A stretch of 64,000 nt of DNA from Tetradesmus obliquus (Eukaryota > Chlorophyta > Chlorophyceae > Sphaeropleales > Scenedesmaceae): positions 5,811,001 to 5,875,000 of the forward strand of contig CP126195.1 in assembly GCA_030272155.1 (NCBI GenBank), read 5' to 3'. The translations under genes were made by a program, and so were the position numbers. The notes under the pieces are model-generated. The model searched no databases. It saw only the letters and a program-made list of their open reading frames with translations, and was not told the origin of the DNA. How positions within the stretch are numbered: position 1 is the first letter of the stretch; the number at the start of each line of letters is the position of its first letter. Below are positions 21,501-33,562 of this stretch, piece after piece.

Positions 21501-23491
21501 GCTGCTGATCAGCAGCATGAGCAGCAGGACGATGACCCCTATGCAGACACCTGCGACGTCGTCAGTGCAGACTGCTCGGACGGTGAACAGCAGCAGACAC
21601 GCGTCGAGGAGCTGCCAGCAGACAGCAGCCCACACTTCAGCCACCCTGCTCAGCAGCAGCAGCAGCAGCGACAACAGCAGCAGCAGCAGCAGCAGGGGCA
21701 GTTGGTGATGTACCAAGGCAGCAGCGCAGCACGGCCCCCTGTGACTAGTAGCACTGCCGCTGCCGCTGGCCGCGGCAAAGGCAGGGGCCGTGTGCTGATG
21801 AGTGAGACTGTTGTGACCACTGCTACACTGGCTGGGCCTGCACAGGCGCCTGCTGCGGTGCGGCAGCAGCGAATGGTAGTGCTTCAGGAGCTGCAGGGCA
21901 GCAGCAGCGGAGGTAGCCTGGTGCCAGGCAACAAGCGCACAGGTGGGAGGCATGCTGGGTGGCAGTGCACTGCCTGCGCGCTTCACGTGTGTGGTCTGGC
22001 ACAACACCAGAGTGCAGGCCTTGCACACAATGTGATGCCTGGCAGTGACAGTTCACTGCTGCACAGCCCAAGTTGGGCCTGCATGTTCTCATGGTTGCTG
22101 TAAACCTTATTTGAGGCATGCTGCTCGGTGGGAGTGGCTGCGCTGCAGGAAGCGAAGACCAGCGGCCCTTTTAGCACTGTTACATTACAACAATGCCTGC
22201 AGTGACACCATGTTGCTGGCTTTGCTGTTGTCCTGCAGTGATCATGGAAGAGACACAGCATATCGCACCACATGCTGCTGTTGCTGGAGGTGCCAAGCGG
22301 GAGCCCAGCACGCGCAGAAGGCAGCAGCAGCAGCCACCCCAGCTTCAGCTACAGCAGCAGCAGCAGGGACAGCAGCAGCAGCACAGCAACTGGCAAACAC
22401 ATCACCTACCTGCTGCACCTGCTGCCAACACGGGAGACAGCAGCCGCGCAGCAGCAGCTGGCACAGCTGCCTTTGCAGTGCCAGCTTATACTGCTGCAGC
22501 TGGTAATAGCTACAGCGCCCAGCAACACATACCAATAGCTCCCAATAACATGCAGTACGCGCATCAGAGCAACCAGCAGCAGCCCCACAACGCTACAGGC
22601 TGGCAGCAGCCTCCGCAGCAGCAGCAGTACAACCACCAGCCACAACCCACAGCAGGCAGCTATCATCACTATGCTGCACAACAACAGCAACAACCTGCCA
22701 CTGCGGCAGCAAGCGGGCCACCCTTTTCTGGAAACCAGCAAGCAGCGCAGCAGCCAACGGCATACCAACCGCAGACCCGCACAGAGCCAGGCCACCAGCA
22801 GTATTCCCATCAGCAGCAACAGCATCACCACAACCAGCGGCGGCAGCAGCAGCAGCAGCCGAGTGCAAGTAGCCGCCACCCTGCAGCTGATCATCTGCGT
22901 GCGCCAGGGCCTAGTTGTGGCTCTGCAGCAGCGAACAGCAATGCCCCAGCAACATTCTCTGGACAGCATGGCTATGCAGAAGCACCCATTGCACCGGCAG
23001 CATATGCTGCCTTTGACCCACGCCGCAGGAAACGGCAGCAGCAGCAGCAGGATGATGCCTCTGATGGGCCGGCCTTTGGCAGCATGCAAAACGCCAGGCA
23101 GGCACACCAGCGCGTGGCGTCTGCTGCCCAAAGCAGCGATGGCAGCGGCAGGCCGGCTAGCAGGGCCAGGGCTGCTAGCATGGGTCTGGGTGTGGCTGCT
23201 GCTGGTGCTGCTGGTGCCAGCAGCCGCGTGGCAAAGCCAGGCATGGGCAGTAGATCAACAGCAGCAGCAGCAGCAGCAGCAGCAGAGGAAGGGTTGGAGG
23301 GCAGGGTTCATTTCAAGAAAATAGGTGGTAAAGGCGGCGGCAGCAGCAGCAAGGGCAGTAAGGCCGGAGGCAGGGCCGCGGCCACTGGCAGGGCAAAGGG
23401 TGGAGCAGCAGCAGCGGCAGGTGGGGCTGCTGTATGCGGCTCAGATACAAATGGGGATGACGATGGCTTTGGGTGTGGGAATGATTGGTAG
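18544..23491 (+). CDS. Coiled-coil, Gln-rich protein of unknown function
   Basis: Nine exons join in frame to 1,012 aa: 18544-18564, 18886-19041, 19192-19302, 19639-19900, 20100-20256, 20382-20424, 20552-20614, 20970-21942, 22239-23491. Residues 8 to about 270 are heptad-rich coiled coil (LARLSAGLALVQQGLDELDG; EVELGRAATEVRQRQQEAAR; KAELAGLNKTIQALGLPP). The rest is low complexity: poly-Gln, an acidic patch near DDDPYADTCDVVSADCSD, then Gln/His-rich and Gly/Ala/Lys-rich stretches with EGRVHFKKIGGKGGG near the end. The intron after 20424 uses a GC donor (AAAG|GCAAGT). The first exon is the least certain; an ATG at 18877 in frame with exon 2 is the alternative. I do not recognise the family; a structural or chromatin/kinetochore scaffold is only a guess from its shape. 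Confidence 0.75.
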
Positions 23492-23561
23492 CTGAGCAGC
23501 AGGCTGCAGGAGCAGCCCCCCAGTTGCGGACCGTACCTACTGTTACACTGGCTTGCCTACA

Positions 23562-23566
23562 TGTAA
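23562..23566 (+). terminator. UGUAA poly(A) signal
   Basis: TGTAA lies 71 nt after the stop codon of the coiled-coil gene, a usual distance for chlorophycean genes. Confidence 0.55.
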
Positions 23567-23745
23567 ACTGCTTACATGCACAATGTATTCTCACTTTCAA
23601 CAGCGGCATGTGTTATGTTACAACAGTACTACCTAAGGCTGCCCAACATCACTATAGTATGTGGAATCTCTGCATCTCTGGCCGATCCCTCAAACAGCCC
23701 AACCCTCAGCCCCTCTCGGAGAGGGCAAACTCAAGGTGGGCATCC

Positions 23746-23938
23746 CTTCGCGTCCCCTTCCCTCCCTCCCTGAAGGACAGTGCTGAGGATGTGCTTGGGC
23801 CTCTATGATAGAGAGCCGAGCCTACACTCAAGCATGGTATATACATCTCGGCACTGCCCCATATATGGCGCCGATGCACATCCTCGGCACTGCTCCTCAG
23901 GGAGGGAGGTAAGGGCACACAAAAAAGGGGACGCGAAG
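23746..23938. mobile_element. Fold-back/MITE-like element
   Basis: The arms 23746-23794 and 23876-23938 are imperfect inverted repeats. The outer ends are CTTCGCGTCCCCTT and AAGGGGACGCGAAG; the inner ends are GAGGATGTGC and GCACATCCTC. About 80 bp lie between. It sits about 180 bp past a gene end and has no coding capacity. No target-site duplication was identified. Confidence 0.55.
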
Positions 23939-24207
23939 CGGCTGCAGACATCACTGCTTGTACACAGCACAATGTATGCGATCTACTCAGCAGCAGCTGC
24001 GACTGCAAGGCCACAATGGCAGCAACCAATTCGGATGTTTGGCGCAATACAGGTAGTGCTAAGCCTACTACCAAACCGCCGCAGCTGCCGGCCTGCGTTG
24101 CTGCTGCCTGCAGCCGCAACCCTGCATTGCAGCTGCTGCAACAGTGATCCTGCATTGCCGCTGCCGCAGCAGCCGCCCTGTATCCCTATGGAGCCTGCTA
24201 CAGCCCA

Positions 24208-24597
24208 GAGGCCAGCAACAGCCACGCACACTGCTACAGCCCAGAGGCCAACAGCAGCCACACACACACTGCTACAGCCCAGAGGTCAGCAACAGCCATG
24301 CGTCCCTGCTACAGCCCAGAGGCCAGCAACAGCCATGCGTCCCTGCTACAGCCCAAAGACCAGCAACAGCCATGCGCCCCTGCTACAGCCCAAAGACCAG
24401 CAACAGTTATGCGTTCCTGCCCAGAGGCCAACAGCAGCCATGCGTACCTGCTACAGCCCAGAGGCCAGCAGCAGCCATGCGTCCCTGCTACAGCCTAGAG
24501 GCCAGCAACAGCCATGCGTCCCTGCTACAGCCCAAAGACCAGCAACAGCCATGCGTCCCTACTACAGCCTAGAGGCCAGCAGCAGCCATGCAAACCG
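24208..24597. repeat. 37-bp minisatellite
   Basis: Ten to eleven copies of a unit of about 37 bp (core CCAGCAACAGCCATGCGTCC, then CTGCTACAGCCCAGAGG) with substitutions and one short copy. The period is not a multiple of 3, so it is not a protein repeat; frames across it are artefacts. Confidence 0.95.
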
Positions 24598-24599
24598 CT

Positions 24600-27500
24600 G
24601 TGCCACTGCTGGCACCATGGCATGCACACAGTCATGTACACTACCGTGATACATCAGTCCCTGCACTCGCTGCCCCCACCACCTTGAAACAAACAACCCA
24701 CAACTGCTGTTGGCAGCACGACACATTGCAAACCAGCAAACACGTGCCAGCTGGCCAAAGCTCATACCACAAACTTGCAGACTACAAGAGTCTCAAGCCA
24801 ATATTTTCTGGTGGCAAGCCAGAAGCTTGCCAGTTGATTATGGCAAGGTTTTCAACCTTGAATCCTTCGCAAATTTGGATGCGCAGCAGGCGCATTACCA
24901 GTCCACTCAGCACGTCATTGGCAATCATCATGCAGTACTAGGGAGACAAACTTGTCTACAAGCTGACAGCCAGCATGCAATTACGGGTGGGCTATGAGCT
25001 GACTCCATTGTTATAATACGGCACATCTGCTGAGCCCTAGTAAACCCTTTTTTGTATGTATGTTTTTTTTGTATGTTTTTGATTTTGCTTGCAACGACGC
25101 AGTAACAATCGCACCGCAACCCCCGCTATCCCTGCCAATCACAGGGCGCATACACAAAACCCAACCTGCGGGTGTGCTTGATTGGTACTCCTGTCTAAAT
25201 GTAGATCTGCATGTGTACAGAACCCTTCAACCCTTGAATGCTTCAACCATGTATCAACGGATGCCATCTATTGCTTGCTATTCCCTCCAACTCAAAAGGC
25301 ATTGCAGCATATGCATCAGGTCGCCATGCAGCCCCGCTTGCTTGATACACACAACAAAACAACAGCAGCCCAGAAAGAGAAGGAAGGAATGCCTTGCATG
25401 CACGCCACATGCAACATGCCAACAGCATGCCAGATGGTGTCAGCGCATGCGGCGCACCACCTGGCATTCAACCTGACGGGCCAACCGACTCATTACAGCA
25501 CTGCGGCGCATGCCAGCACGTGATGCAGAAATAAACAGTCATGTTGACACTGCTGCTGTTGCTGGTGTCGCCAGCTCTCACGTGACTGAATTGCCCAGCA
25601 CATGCGGCTGCCTGGCAGTGCTTAGCACATGTGGCTAGCACATGTAGCAAACACATCTGACTGCCCAGCACATGTGGCTGCCTGGCAATGCAATTAAAGC
25701 CGCCGTTGCACAGCATACCTGCTGCCCACTCTCTATTTACTACCAGTGCACAAGGGTGTGGCGCCAAGCAGATGCTACCGATCGCCTGTCATCACTTGCC
25801 ACCGCACTGCCGATCAAAAAACAGTGTGGCTGCACAAAAGCTGTCAGTCAGGCAAGGGCACAGGGGTTCCACAAGATGACCAGCAGCACAGGCTTTGCAG
25901 AACTGCGTCGCACTGAGAACCACATGTTAGTAACATGTTAGTGACATTTGTAAAACACAGAGCGAATGCACAAAGCCTTTCTCCCAGACAAGGCCACATG
26001 GGTTGGCCTGAATGCCTCTGCCTTTCCACAACCTGCCCAGCAGCACAGGCTTCGCAGGACTGTGTCGCAATGAGAACCACATGTTAGTAACATGTTAGTG
26101 ACATTTGTAACACTATGCTGCTGGGCCACTTTCATAGTGACATGCCCCGTTCCGGCAACTATCCCCGACATATCAGCAGGTGCAATTACGGCACACCGGC
26201 ACCTGTGGCATATGGTCATACATACATGCATGCCACCTTCGCCACAGAGATAGCAATAACATGAAGCGGTCACCAGGCTTTGATACGTAAGTGTAATATG
26301 CCGCCATTGCTGCATCAGCTCTGATCAACACTATCATAGTATGCTGTCACGGCACATGGCGGCCAGTTGGCATAGTGTCCGGGAATGATCAGATTCCCCA
26401 GTCCACACAGCAGGGACTGAAAACCTGCGCCAACATCGTGTGCAGCGAAAGATTTTCCCAGCAAAACAAAGAAAGTGACAAATCACTTACTGCTGAATAA
26501 CACGACAGTAGCATCAACCATGGCGCAGCACACCCACCTGCTGCGGTTCTAGCAGCACACGGTGGGGCTTTGAAGCACGATCACCCTTGGCCATCAAGCA
26601 TGTGCTTTCCACACACATGCCGTTCCACAAATACATGCTTGCCAAAAAGACAGTGCAATGCATTGAACATATGGCAACATGCAAGAAAATTGCAAGCCGC
26701 ACAGTGGCATTGCATGTTTCTGCAGCCTCTGCTACTACGGACCACCTGGGACATGCAGCAGCTGCTCCCATGCTGCCACAGCGGAGCACGCATGCGGTGC
26801 GTATTAGTTCATGATCTGTCTGCATCTCGAATCAAAGCAGGTGACCAGCACACAACACGCAAACACAATGCGCATGGTGTGTTCAAATCGGCAGTAGTTG
26901 CCCCAGGCAACTGCGTCCGTTCCAACTCCAGTTGGCGCCAGACGGAGCAGCGAGTAAGTTCTTTGCTGACATGCAGGGTCTGCCGGCATAATAAATTTTG
27001 CAGTTGAATCACCTGAAGGAAAGCTCGCAAAAATGCCTCAGCAAGCGTGCAGCCAGAGCCTCCTGCCAGCATGCTGTGAACACTTGAAAAACGTCAGGTC
27101 CATATGTGCAGAACACTACTGCTCAGCCTGCCGCCACTCAAAGCATGTTCAGCTGCTGACGGCGCAACGCACAGCCGGCGAGTGTCCATTGTGGTAATAT
27201 TGATCCACGCCCGGCTGTGCTGAGCAAGATGCTGTGCGCAAAGAAGCTGGAAACGTGCTGTGCAGCGCGTTACGCCTGCTTGACACAGCGTATGACACTG
27301 GTTGGTGCAGGAAGAACACCATCTACACTGTTCAAAGTGCTGAGTATTATGCACAGAGCATTCTGAAGCACTTGACGTGCTGCAGAATTTAGTACCGAGC
27401 CTGTGATTGCCAAGCCAACGCCATTGTAGCACAAACCCACCCCTCATTTGGTTGCAGAAGATCAAAAACCCTGATGCTGCTGGCAGACCGCATGCACGTG

Positions 27501-27675
27501 TTGGAAGCAACACTCACAAATGGATGCACAAACAGCACACATTAGTTTGAAAATGGCGTATGACACGCCTGCCCTTGCCGCCTGTCAAAACCAGCTGACC
27601 ACTTAAGAGTGACAGTACCTGAACCTGGCATGATGTAACCTGACATGTCCTGGCGCAGCTGAACACATCACACGC
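24600..27675. other. Gene-poor region with a local duplication
   Basis: No gene supported over about 3 kb. Short unsupported frames occur on both strands. A duplicated block (CACAGGCTTTGCAGAACTGC ... ATGTTAGTAACATGTTAGTG) occurs at 25879-25955 and 26034-26113. At 25590-25690 AGCACATGTGGCTGCCTGGC-like units recur. A T-rich patch lies at 25040-25085. Confidence 0.6.
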
Positions 27676-28504
27676 ATGTGCTTCAAAGTGGCACTGGAAA
27701 ATGCAGCTGCAACGCTGCGATTGCGCCATGCGTGTCAGCTAGTGTTTGGAATAGCTGCAAGCCCAGTCATTAGGGACAAACCTGAACCACAACAGCCAAT
27801 TCCTAGCCCATTACTGCTAAAAGGTGCCTGCATGCTGGCACAGCACATCAGCAACATGCTGCGTCTGCTGCCGCACTTGCATTTCAAATTGCAATCTGGC
27901 GCGTCAGCTGACACTGCTGCATTGGGTCCACAACAGCTGCAGCTCCACCTGTCAAGTGCAAATGAGCTGCTGCTCTCACAAGGCAGGGAGCAATATCGCA
28001 GTGTACGCCCTAGCAGTTTAGCAGCTACCATACATACCGAGTGCCACTACTGAACGGCTTGCAGCACAACACATCATCGGCAGCAGAAGCCATTACAATT
28101 GCTACTGCGCTGCACACAGCAACAGAGCATTCAAGTCACGTGAAAGGTGGCGGGCAGGCTCTGTCAATGGCTTCTGTAGGTCCTCCATTACCTGCTTACA
28201 TGCCACCCCCTGTGCCATGCACACCTGTATCAGCTGCAGCGGATGCTGTAGCCAGCATGCTCAGCGATATGTCGCTGCTAACAAAACTGTGCCAAACCGC
28301 CACCCCTTTTGAGCACTGCAAGTGGTAAAAGCACTTGAAACTGCAGAAAGTGCCGCACTGGCCGCCTTGCACTGCATCAGAGAACCACAATCCGCGTTGC
28401 AAGCATCAAATAGCCACAACAGGGCAGGCTGCATACCCCTTTACATGTACGAGGAGCTCCAGCCTGCCCCCACTAGCGCTTGCACATCTGCAGGAGATAG
28501 CTGA
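27676..28504 (+). other. Possible degraded gene, plus strand
   Basis: Three frames follow one another: 27676-28053 (LLLKGACMLAQHISNMLRLL, helical), 28041-28330 (ADAVASMLSDMSLLTKLCQT) and 28322-28504 (VKALETAESAALAALHC). They look more protein-like than the opposite strand but are separated by stops and a frame change, and no motif is recognised. They overlap the OPR gene 3' end convergently at 28441-28504. Confidence 0.3.
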
Positions 28505-28995
28505 CTGTTACTAACAATGTTAGTAACATGAGGCTGCAGGATGCCCTGCTGCTGCATTGGGGCCTGGAAGGAGCCAAGCATTAGATGTTCAGCTGGCTGC
28601 AGCTGATGCATGCTGCTGCTGCTGTTGGTGGAATGCAGCATCATTGAATTGGCTGCGCCCACCTGCGATGCATACAGCTGCTGCTGCTGCTGCTGCTGCT
28701 GCAGGCCAGTGTCACTGCTGAGAGGCTGCATCATGAAGCCACCGCCTGGCAGCAGCTGCATGCCAGCACTGCTGCTGCCTGGCTGCAGCACAAAGCTGTT
28801 TCCTGCAAGCTGCATGCTTCCTGCAAGCGGCATGCTTCCTGCAAGCGGCACAGCCCCCGGCGGCTGGTTGAAGCCCATTTGCATGCAGCTGCTACTGCCT
28901 TGCAGCACATGCTGGCCACTGCTGCTGCCTGCTGCAGGCGAGGTTGCACTGTAGCTACCACCGCTGCCGTCCCGAAGCAGCATCTGTGCAGCATG

Positions 28996-29056
<61 letters not shown>

Positions 29057-29300
29057 ACAAACAGTGCTTGCTGAGGGCTGTTCAGCAGCGACATGTTGTC
29101 TTGGCCTGGCAGCAGCATCAAACCTTGCACGCTCTGCATAGACCCTGTTGACCCCGGCAGACTGCTGAACGCCCGCGGCATTGAACCTCCTGATAGCATG
29201 ATGCTTGCAGGCTGCTGCTGCTGCTGCTGCTGTAGCATTGCCATGCCAGTGTAGTTATCCATGTCAGCAGCAGATACAACTCCAACCTGCTGCTGCAACA

Positions 29301-29332
<32 letters not shown>

Positions 29333-29514
29333 ATGTGTTGCGGCAGCAGCATCAGCTGCTGAGGGTGCTGTAGGTTGAGGGCTATCAAGCCCTGTTGCTG
29401 CAGCTGCAACGCAGTTGGCTGCTGCTGCTGCTGCTGCAGCGGCTGCTGCCCTGGCATGCACAGCTGCGCCATCTGCTGCTGCTGCATGGCGGGGAGTGAT
29501 GCAGTGAACTGGGC

Positions 29515-29551
<37 letters not shown>

Positions 29552-29709
29552 GGCTGCTGCAGAGCCGGCTGCCACAGTAGCTGCTGCTGCTGTTGTTGCT
29601 GTTGCACTGGCTGCTGCTGCTGCTGCTGCCATGAATCATCAGGCGCCGACAGCTCAGCAGGGTCATGCATGGCCGGCTGACTCTGCAGTTGCATCTGCTG
29701 GGCCAATTC

Positions 29710-29745
<36 letters not shown>

Positions 29746-30139
29746 ATCTGTTGCAGCTGGCTGCAGCTGGGCGGTCAGCTGTGCCAGATCTGTCACTGGC
29801 TTCAAAGATCCATTCGGCAGTTTCAAGTAAGGCTGCATGGAACCATCTGCCATCTGTAGGTTTATGACAGTTACAGAAGCCACCACAGAGCCAGATGTAG
29901 GCTGCAGAGAGGCTGGACTAGGTGAAGAATAGTTATCTCCTGGCACCAACTGCTGCTGCTGCTGCTGCTGTGCCTGGGATGGCAGCGCCTGACTCAGCTG
30001 CTGGTCCTGCTGCTGCTGCTGCTGCAGCTGTGCCTGGGGTGCTTCAACATATGTGACCTCATCCACCTGCTGCTGCTGCTGCTGCTGTGGCAGATCATGC
30101 TGTGTCCCCTTTGGCTGCCACCTGTATTGCAGCGAGACC

Positions 30140-30190
<51 letters not shown>

Positions 30191-30265
30191 CGCTGCCGCC
30201 CACCTTGGCTCCTAGTGAAGCCAACAGCATCGGCAGAGGGCTCTGCTGATGCACCCGCCATGCCA

Positions 30266-30297
<32 letters not shown>

Positions 30298-30845
30298 ACG
30301 CTGCGCTCCACCAGGTGCAGTAGCAGCAGCAGCAGGCCTCCGGCCGGGCCCATCCCGGAAGGTTTGGGAGCTGCTGGGCTGCTGACTGTTACTGTACCTG
30401 GGTGAAGTGGCTGCAGCAGAGCACAGGGCAGCAGAAAAAAGCCCCAGACAGTGGCCAGGCAGTGAGGCACAGCTGAATTCAGACACATCATATGTGAAAT
30501 GCCAAGTCTGTTGGTGTCATGTTGTAGCTGGCAAAGCAGGAAGCACACTGCACATGAACACCAGGTTATACCCATCAAACAGCCATCAAAGCGATGCTGT
30601 TTGTGCCGTGTAGCTGTCATCGATTCTAAATGTTAAGGGGGAGAGATCCTAATTCAAAAGTTCCCAGGAAATATTGTTTCAACATCTGCAAGGGGGTGCC
30701 CAGGAATTAGGATCTTTCCCCCTTAATGCTGTGCTGTCACGTACCTGTGTCCTGTAATTGGCCGAATCGAGGCCTGGCATCTTGTAGGGAGCACTGCAGC
30801 TGTAGCTGCTGCCGGAGGCCTCGAGCGTCTCCTTCCTTTCCACTT

Positions 30846-30885
<40 letters not shown>

Positions 30886-31018
30886 GCAGATGGCTGCGGT
30901 TGCTGCTGCTGCTGCTGCTGCCGCTGCTGTCATACAGTCTGTTGCCGCTGCTGCCGCTGCCATGCCTACCGAAATTGCCTCCAGCAGCAGCATTGCTTGT
31001 GCTGCTCCTGTCAAACGG

Positions 31019-31057
<39 letters not shown>

Positions 31058-33527
31058 GTCCCTCCGTTGGCCACTGCTGCCTGCAGCAATGCTGCTGCTG
31101 TGGTTTCCGCGCATGTTGAAACCAGCGTTGCTGCTGCTGCTGCCGCTGCTGACGAACGGCTGCAACCTACCCGGCGGCGGCGGCGGCGCAGCAGCATGAG
31201 AATGATCTGGATCCAGCCCCACCCCTGACCAGCTGTTCTCATCCTTCTGCTGCTGCTGCTGCTGCTGCCGCAATGACACCAGCAGCGGCAGCAGCAGCGG
31301 GCGCGCCTGCTCGCCCTGCGCAGCAGCAGCAGCAGCCCTTCCTGCCCTCTCAGTGGTGCCAAATCCAGGTCTGAAGTTGGGTGCTATGCCCCTAGGGTAT
31401 AGGCCAGAGAGCTCCCGCAGTAAGGCATACAAGCCCATGCTCCGAAGCTGAGGGTAGATGTGAGACATGATAGCTAGCGAGGCAGCAGATCGCGCTGCTG
31501 CCCTGCCTGTGATTGCCCGCAGGCCCCACTTGCTGCTGCTGCTGCTGACAGCACGTGCTGCACTGGTGAGGCTGCTGGAAGGTGTGAGGCCGCTGCTGCA
31601 GCGGCTGCTGCTGCTGTTGGTGCGCCAGTCGCTGCTGCTGCTGCTGTTGGTGCGCCAGTCGGAGCTGTCCTGGCCGGTTTTAAAGCAGCTGGCAGCACTG
31701 CTGCTGCTGTCTGTGCGCTGCGTACGGTCCAATGTTGCAGCGTCCGCTGCTGCAAAGCAAGACGGGCTGTCTTGCGCTGCTGCTGCTGCTGCTGCTGCTG
31801 CTGCAGATGCTGACACAGGTGACACAGGTGACGCCCCTGCTGCTGCTGGTGTTGCAGCATCTGCTGCTGCTGCATCTGACTTGAAGCACCCCTTCCCAGC
31901 TTCTCCTCCTGCTGCTGCTGCTGCTGCTGCGGCCTCTGCATCATTTGCTGCTGCCGCTACTGCTGCTGCTCCTGCGCTGTGAGCAGCAGCAGCAGCAGCT
32001 TCCAGCGCTGCTGCTGCAGCAGCAGGCTGCATGCACATAAAGCCCAGCTGACACAGGTCCCGCACAATAGACGCTACATGGTACTGCTTTATGTTGCTGC
32101 GCTGCTGCAGTATGCGGCACAGCATGGGGTGTGCCAGTGCAGGCTGCCACTGCACCCAAGCCATGCCAGCATGGTTGCTGCAGGCTGTTGCAAGCTGCAG
32201 CAGCAAAGGGGTGAAGATGAGAAGTGGAAGAAGATAAGTGATACTGGTGACGTTGGTGTGTTGAAGGATGTGTGAGGTGGACAGGCGTGAGTTCGATTGG
32301 AATGTGTACAACGTGCAAAGAGTGATGTTGCAACGGCGTGACACTGTGTTATGGCTGACAGGATGCGGCACAGCATGGGGTGTGCCAGTGCAGGCTGCCA
32401 TTGCACCCAAGCCATGCCTGCGTGGTTGCTGCAGGCTGTTGCAAGCTGCAGCAGCAAGGGAGATTAGTAAAGATGAGCAGGAGTAAAGGGTTAGTTATAT
32501 CAAGTTTGGTTACTTGAAGAGTGAGTGAGGAGGATAAGCGTGAGTGAGGATTGTAAAACTGTGCTACGGCCAGTCCTGCAGATAGCGATGTTGTTGTATG
32601 GCATCTCTTCGTGTAATAGCTGGCAGGAGCAGCAGCGTGTGGGACATGTGGCCTGATCAGTTGAGGAAGCAGGCACAACCTCGGCACCCGATAGCAGAGT
32701 GAACATCACATTAAATCCGCGACCAAGATGGTTTTGAATTTCCCGCTCACCTGCACCATGCTGTTAAAATCAAAAGCAGCAGGAAATCACTGCAAACCCA
32801 CATACCCACAATATTTTGAAGTTCAATTCAAATTTCAATTGTCCCGCTCACCTGCACCATGCAGTGCAGCACGTTCTGCACGCAGCGGGGCAACTGGTCA
32901 TCTAAAGCCACATAGTGGATAAACATCATGCGCAGCAGCGGCATGCTGTCACACATGCACCAGCAGTGGCAGTGCTGCAAGACTGACACAGCCCACGTTG
33001 CATTGCTGATGATCTGGCAGTGTGTGTCATGTAACCTCGTACACATCTGCTGCAGCAGCTGCTGCACCTGCTGCTGACTCAGCAAAGGCTCATGGAAGAA
33101 CTGCTGGTGCTGCTTCTGCCGCTGCTGCTGCTGCGTGCGCTGCAGCGTCGGCTGCCACTGCTGCTGCTGCAGCAGCCGCCGCTGCTGCTGCAGCTGCTGC
33201 GCTGGGTCGTCAAATGGGAAGTAGTCAGAGCTGCTGCCAGCAATGCCCTGCTCCTCTGCTGCTGCTGCTGCTGCTGCCGGTGGTGATGCTGCCGCTATCG
33301 TTGCATCTGCTGCACATGCCTCCTCCTGCTGCTGTTGCAGCTGATCTGGCACTGCCTGCTGCACTGCATCTGGCTCCAAACAGCAGATGTGTGCATCTGA
33401 TGCGTGCTGGCAGGCGGGGCTGTGTCCCTGGTGCCCCTCACCAGCTGCTGCTGCTGCTGCTTGCACTGAGTCTGCTGTTGCTGCACCTGCTATCGCACCT
33501 TGGTCTTGAACAAGATCTTGATCAATG

Positions 33528-33562
<35 letters not shown>

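Noticed and set aside
29264-29680. Antisense Ala-rich and Cys-rich frames opposite the OPR tail
   Set aside because: Shadows of the coding Gln tracts on the other strand.
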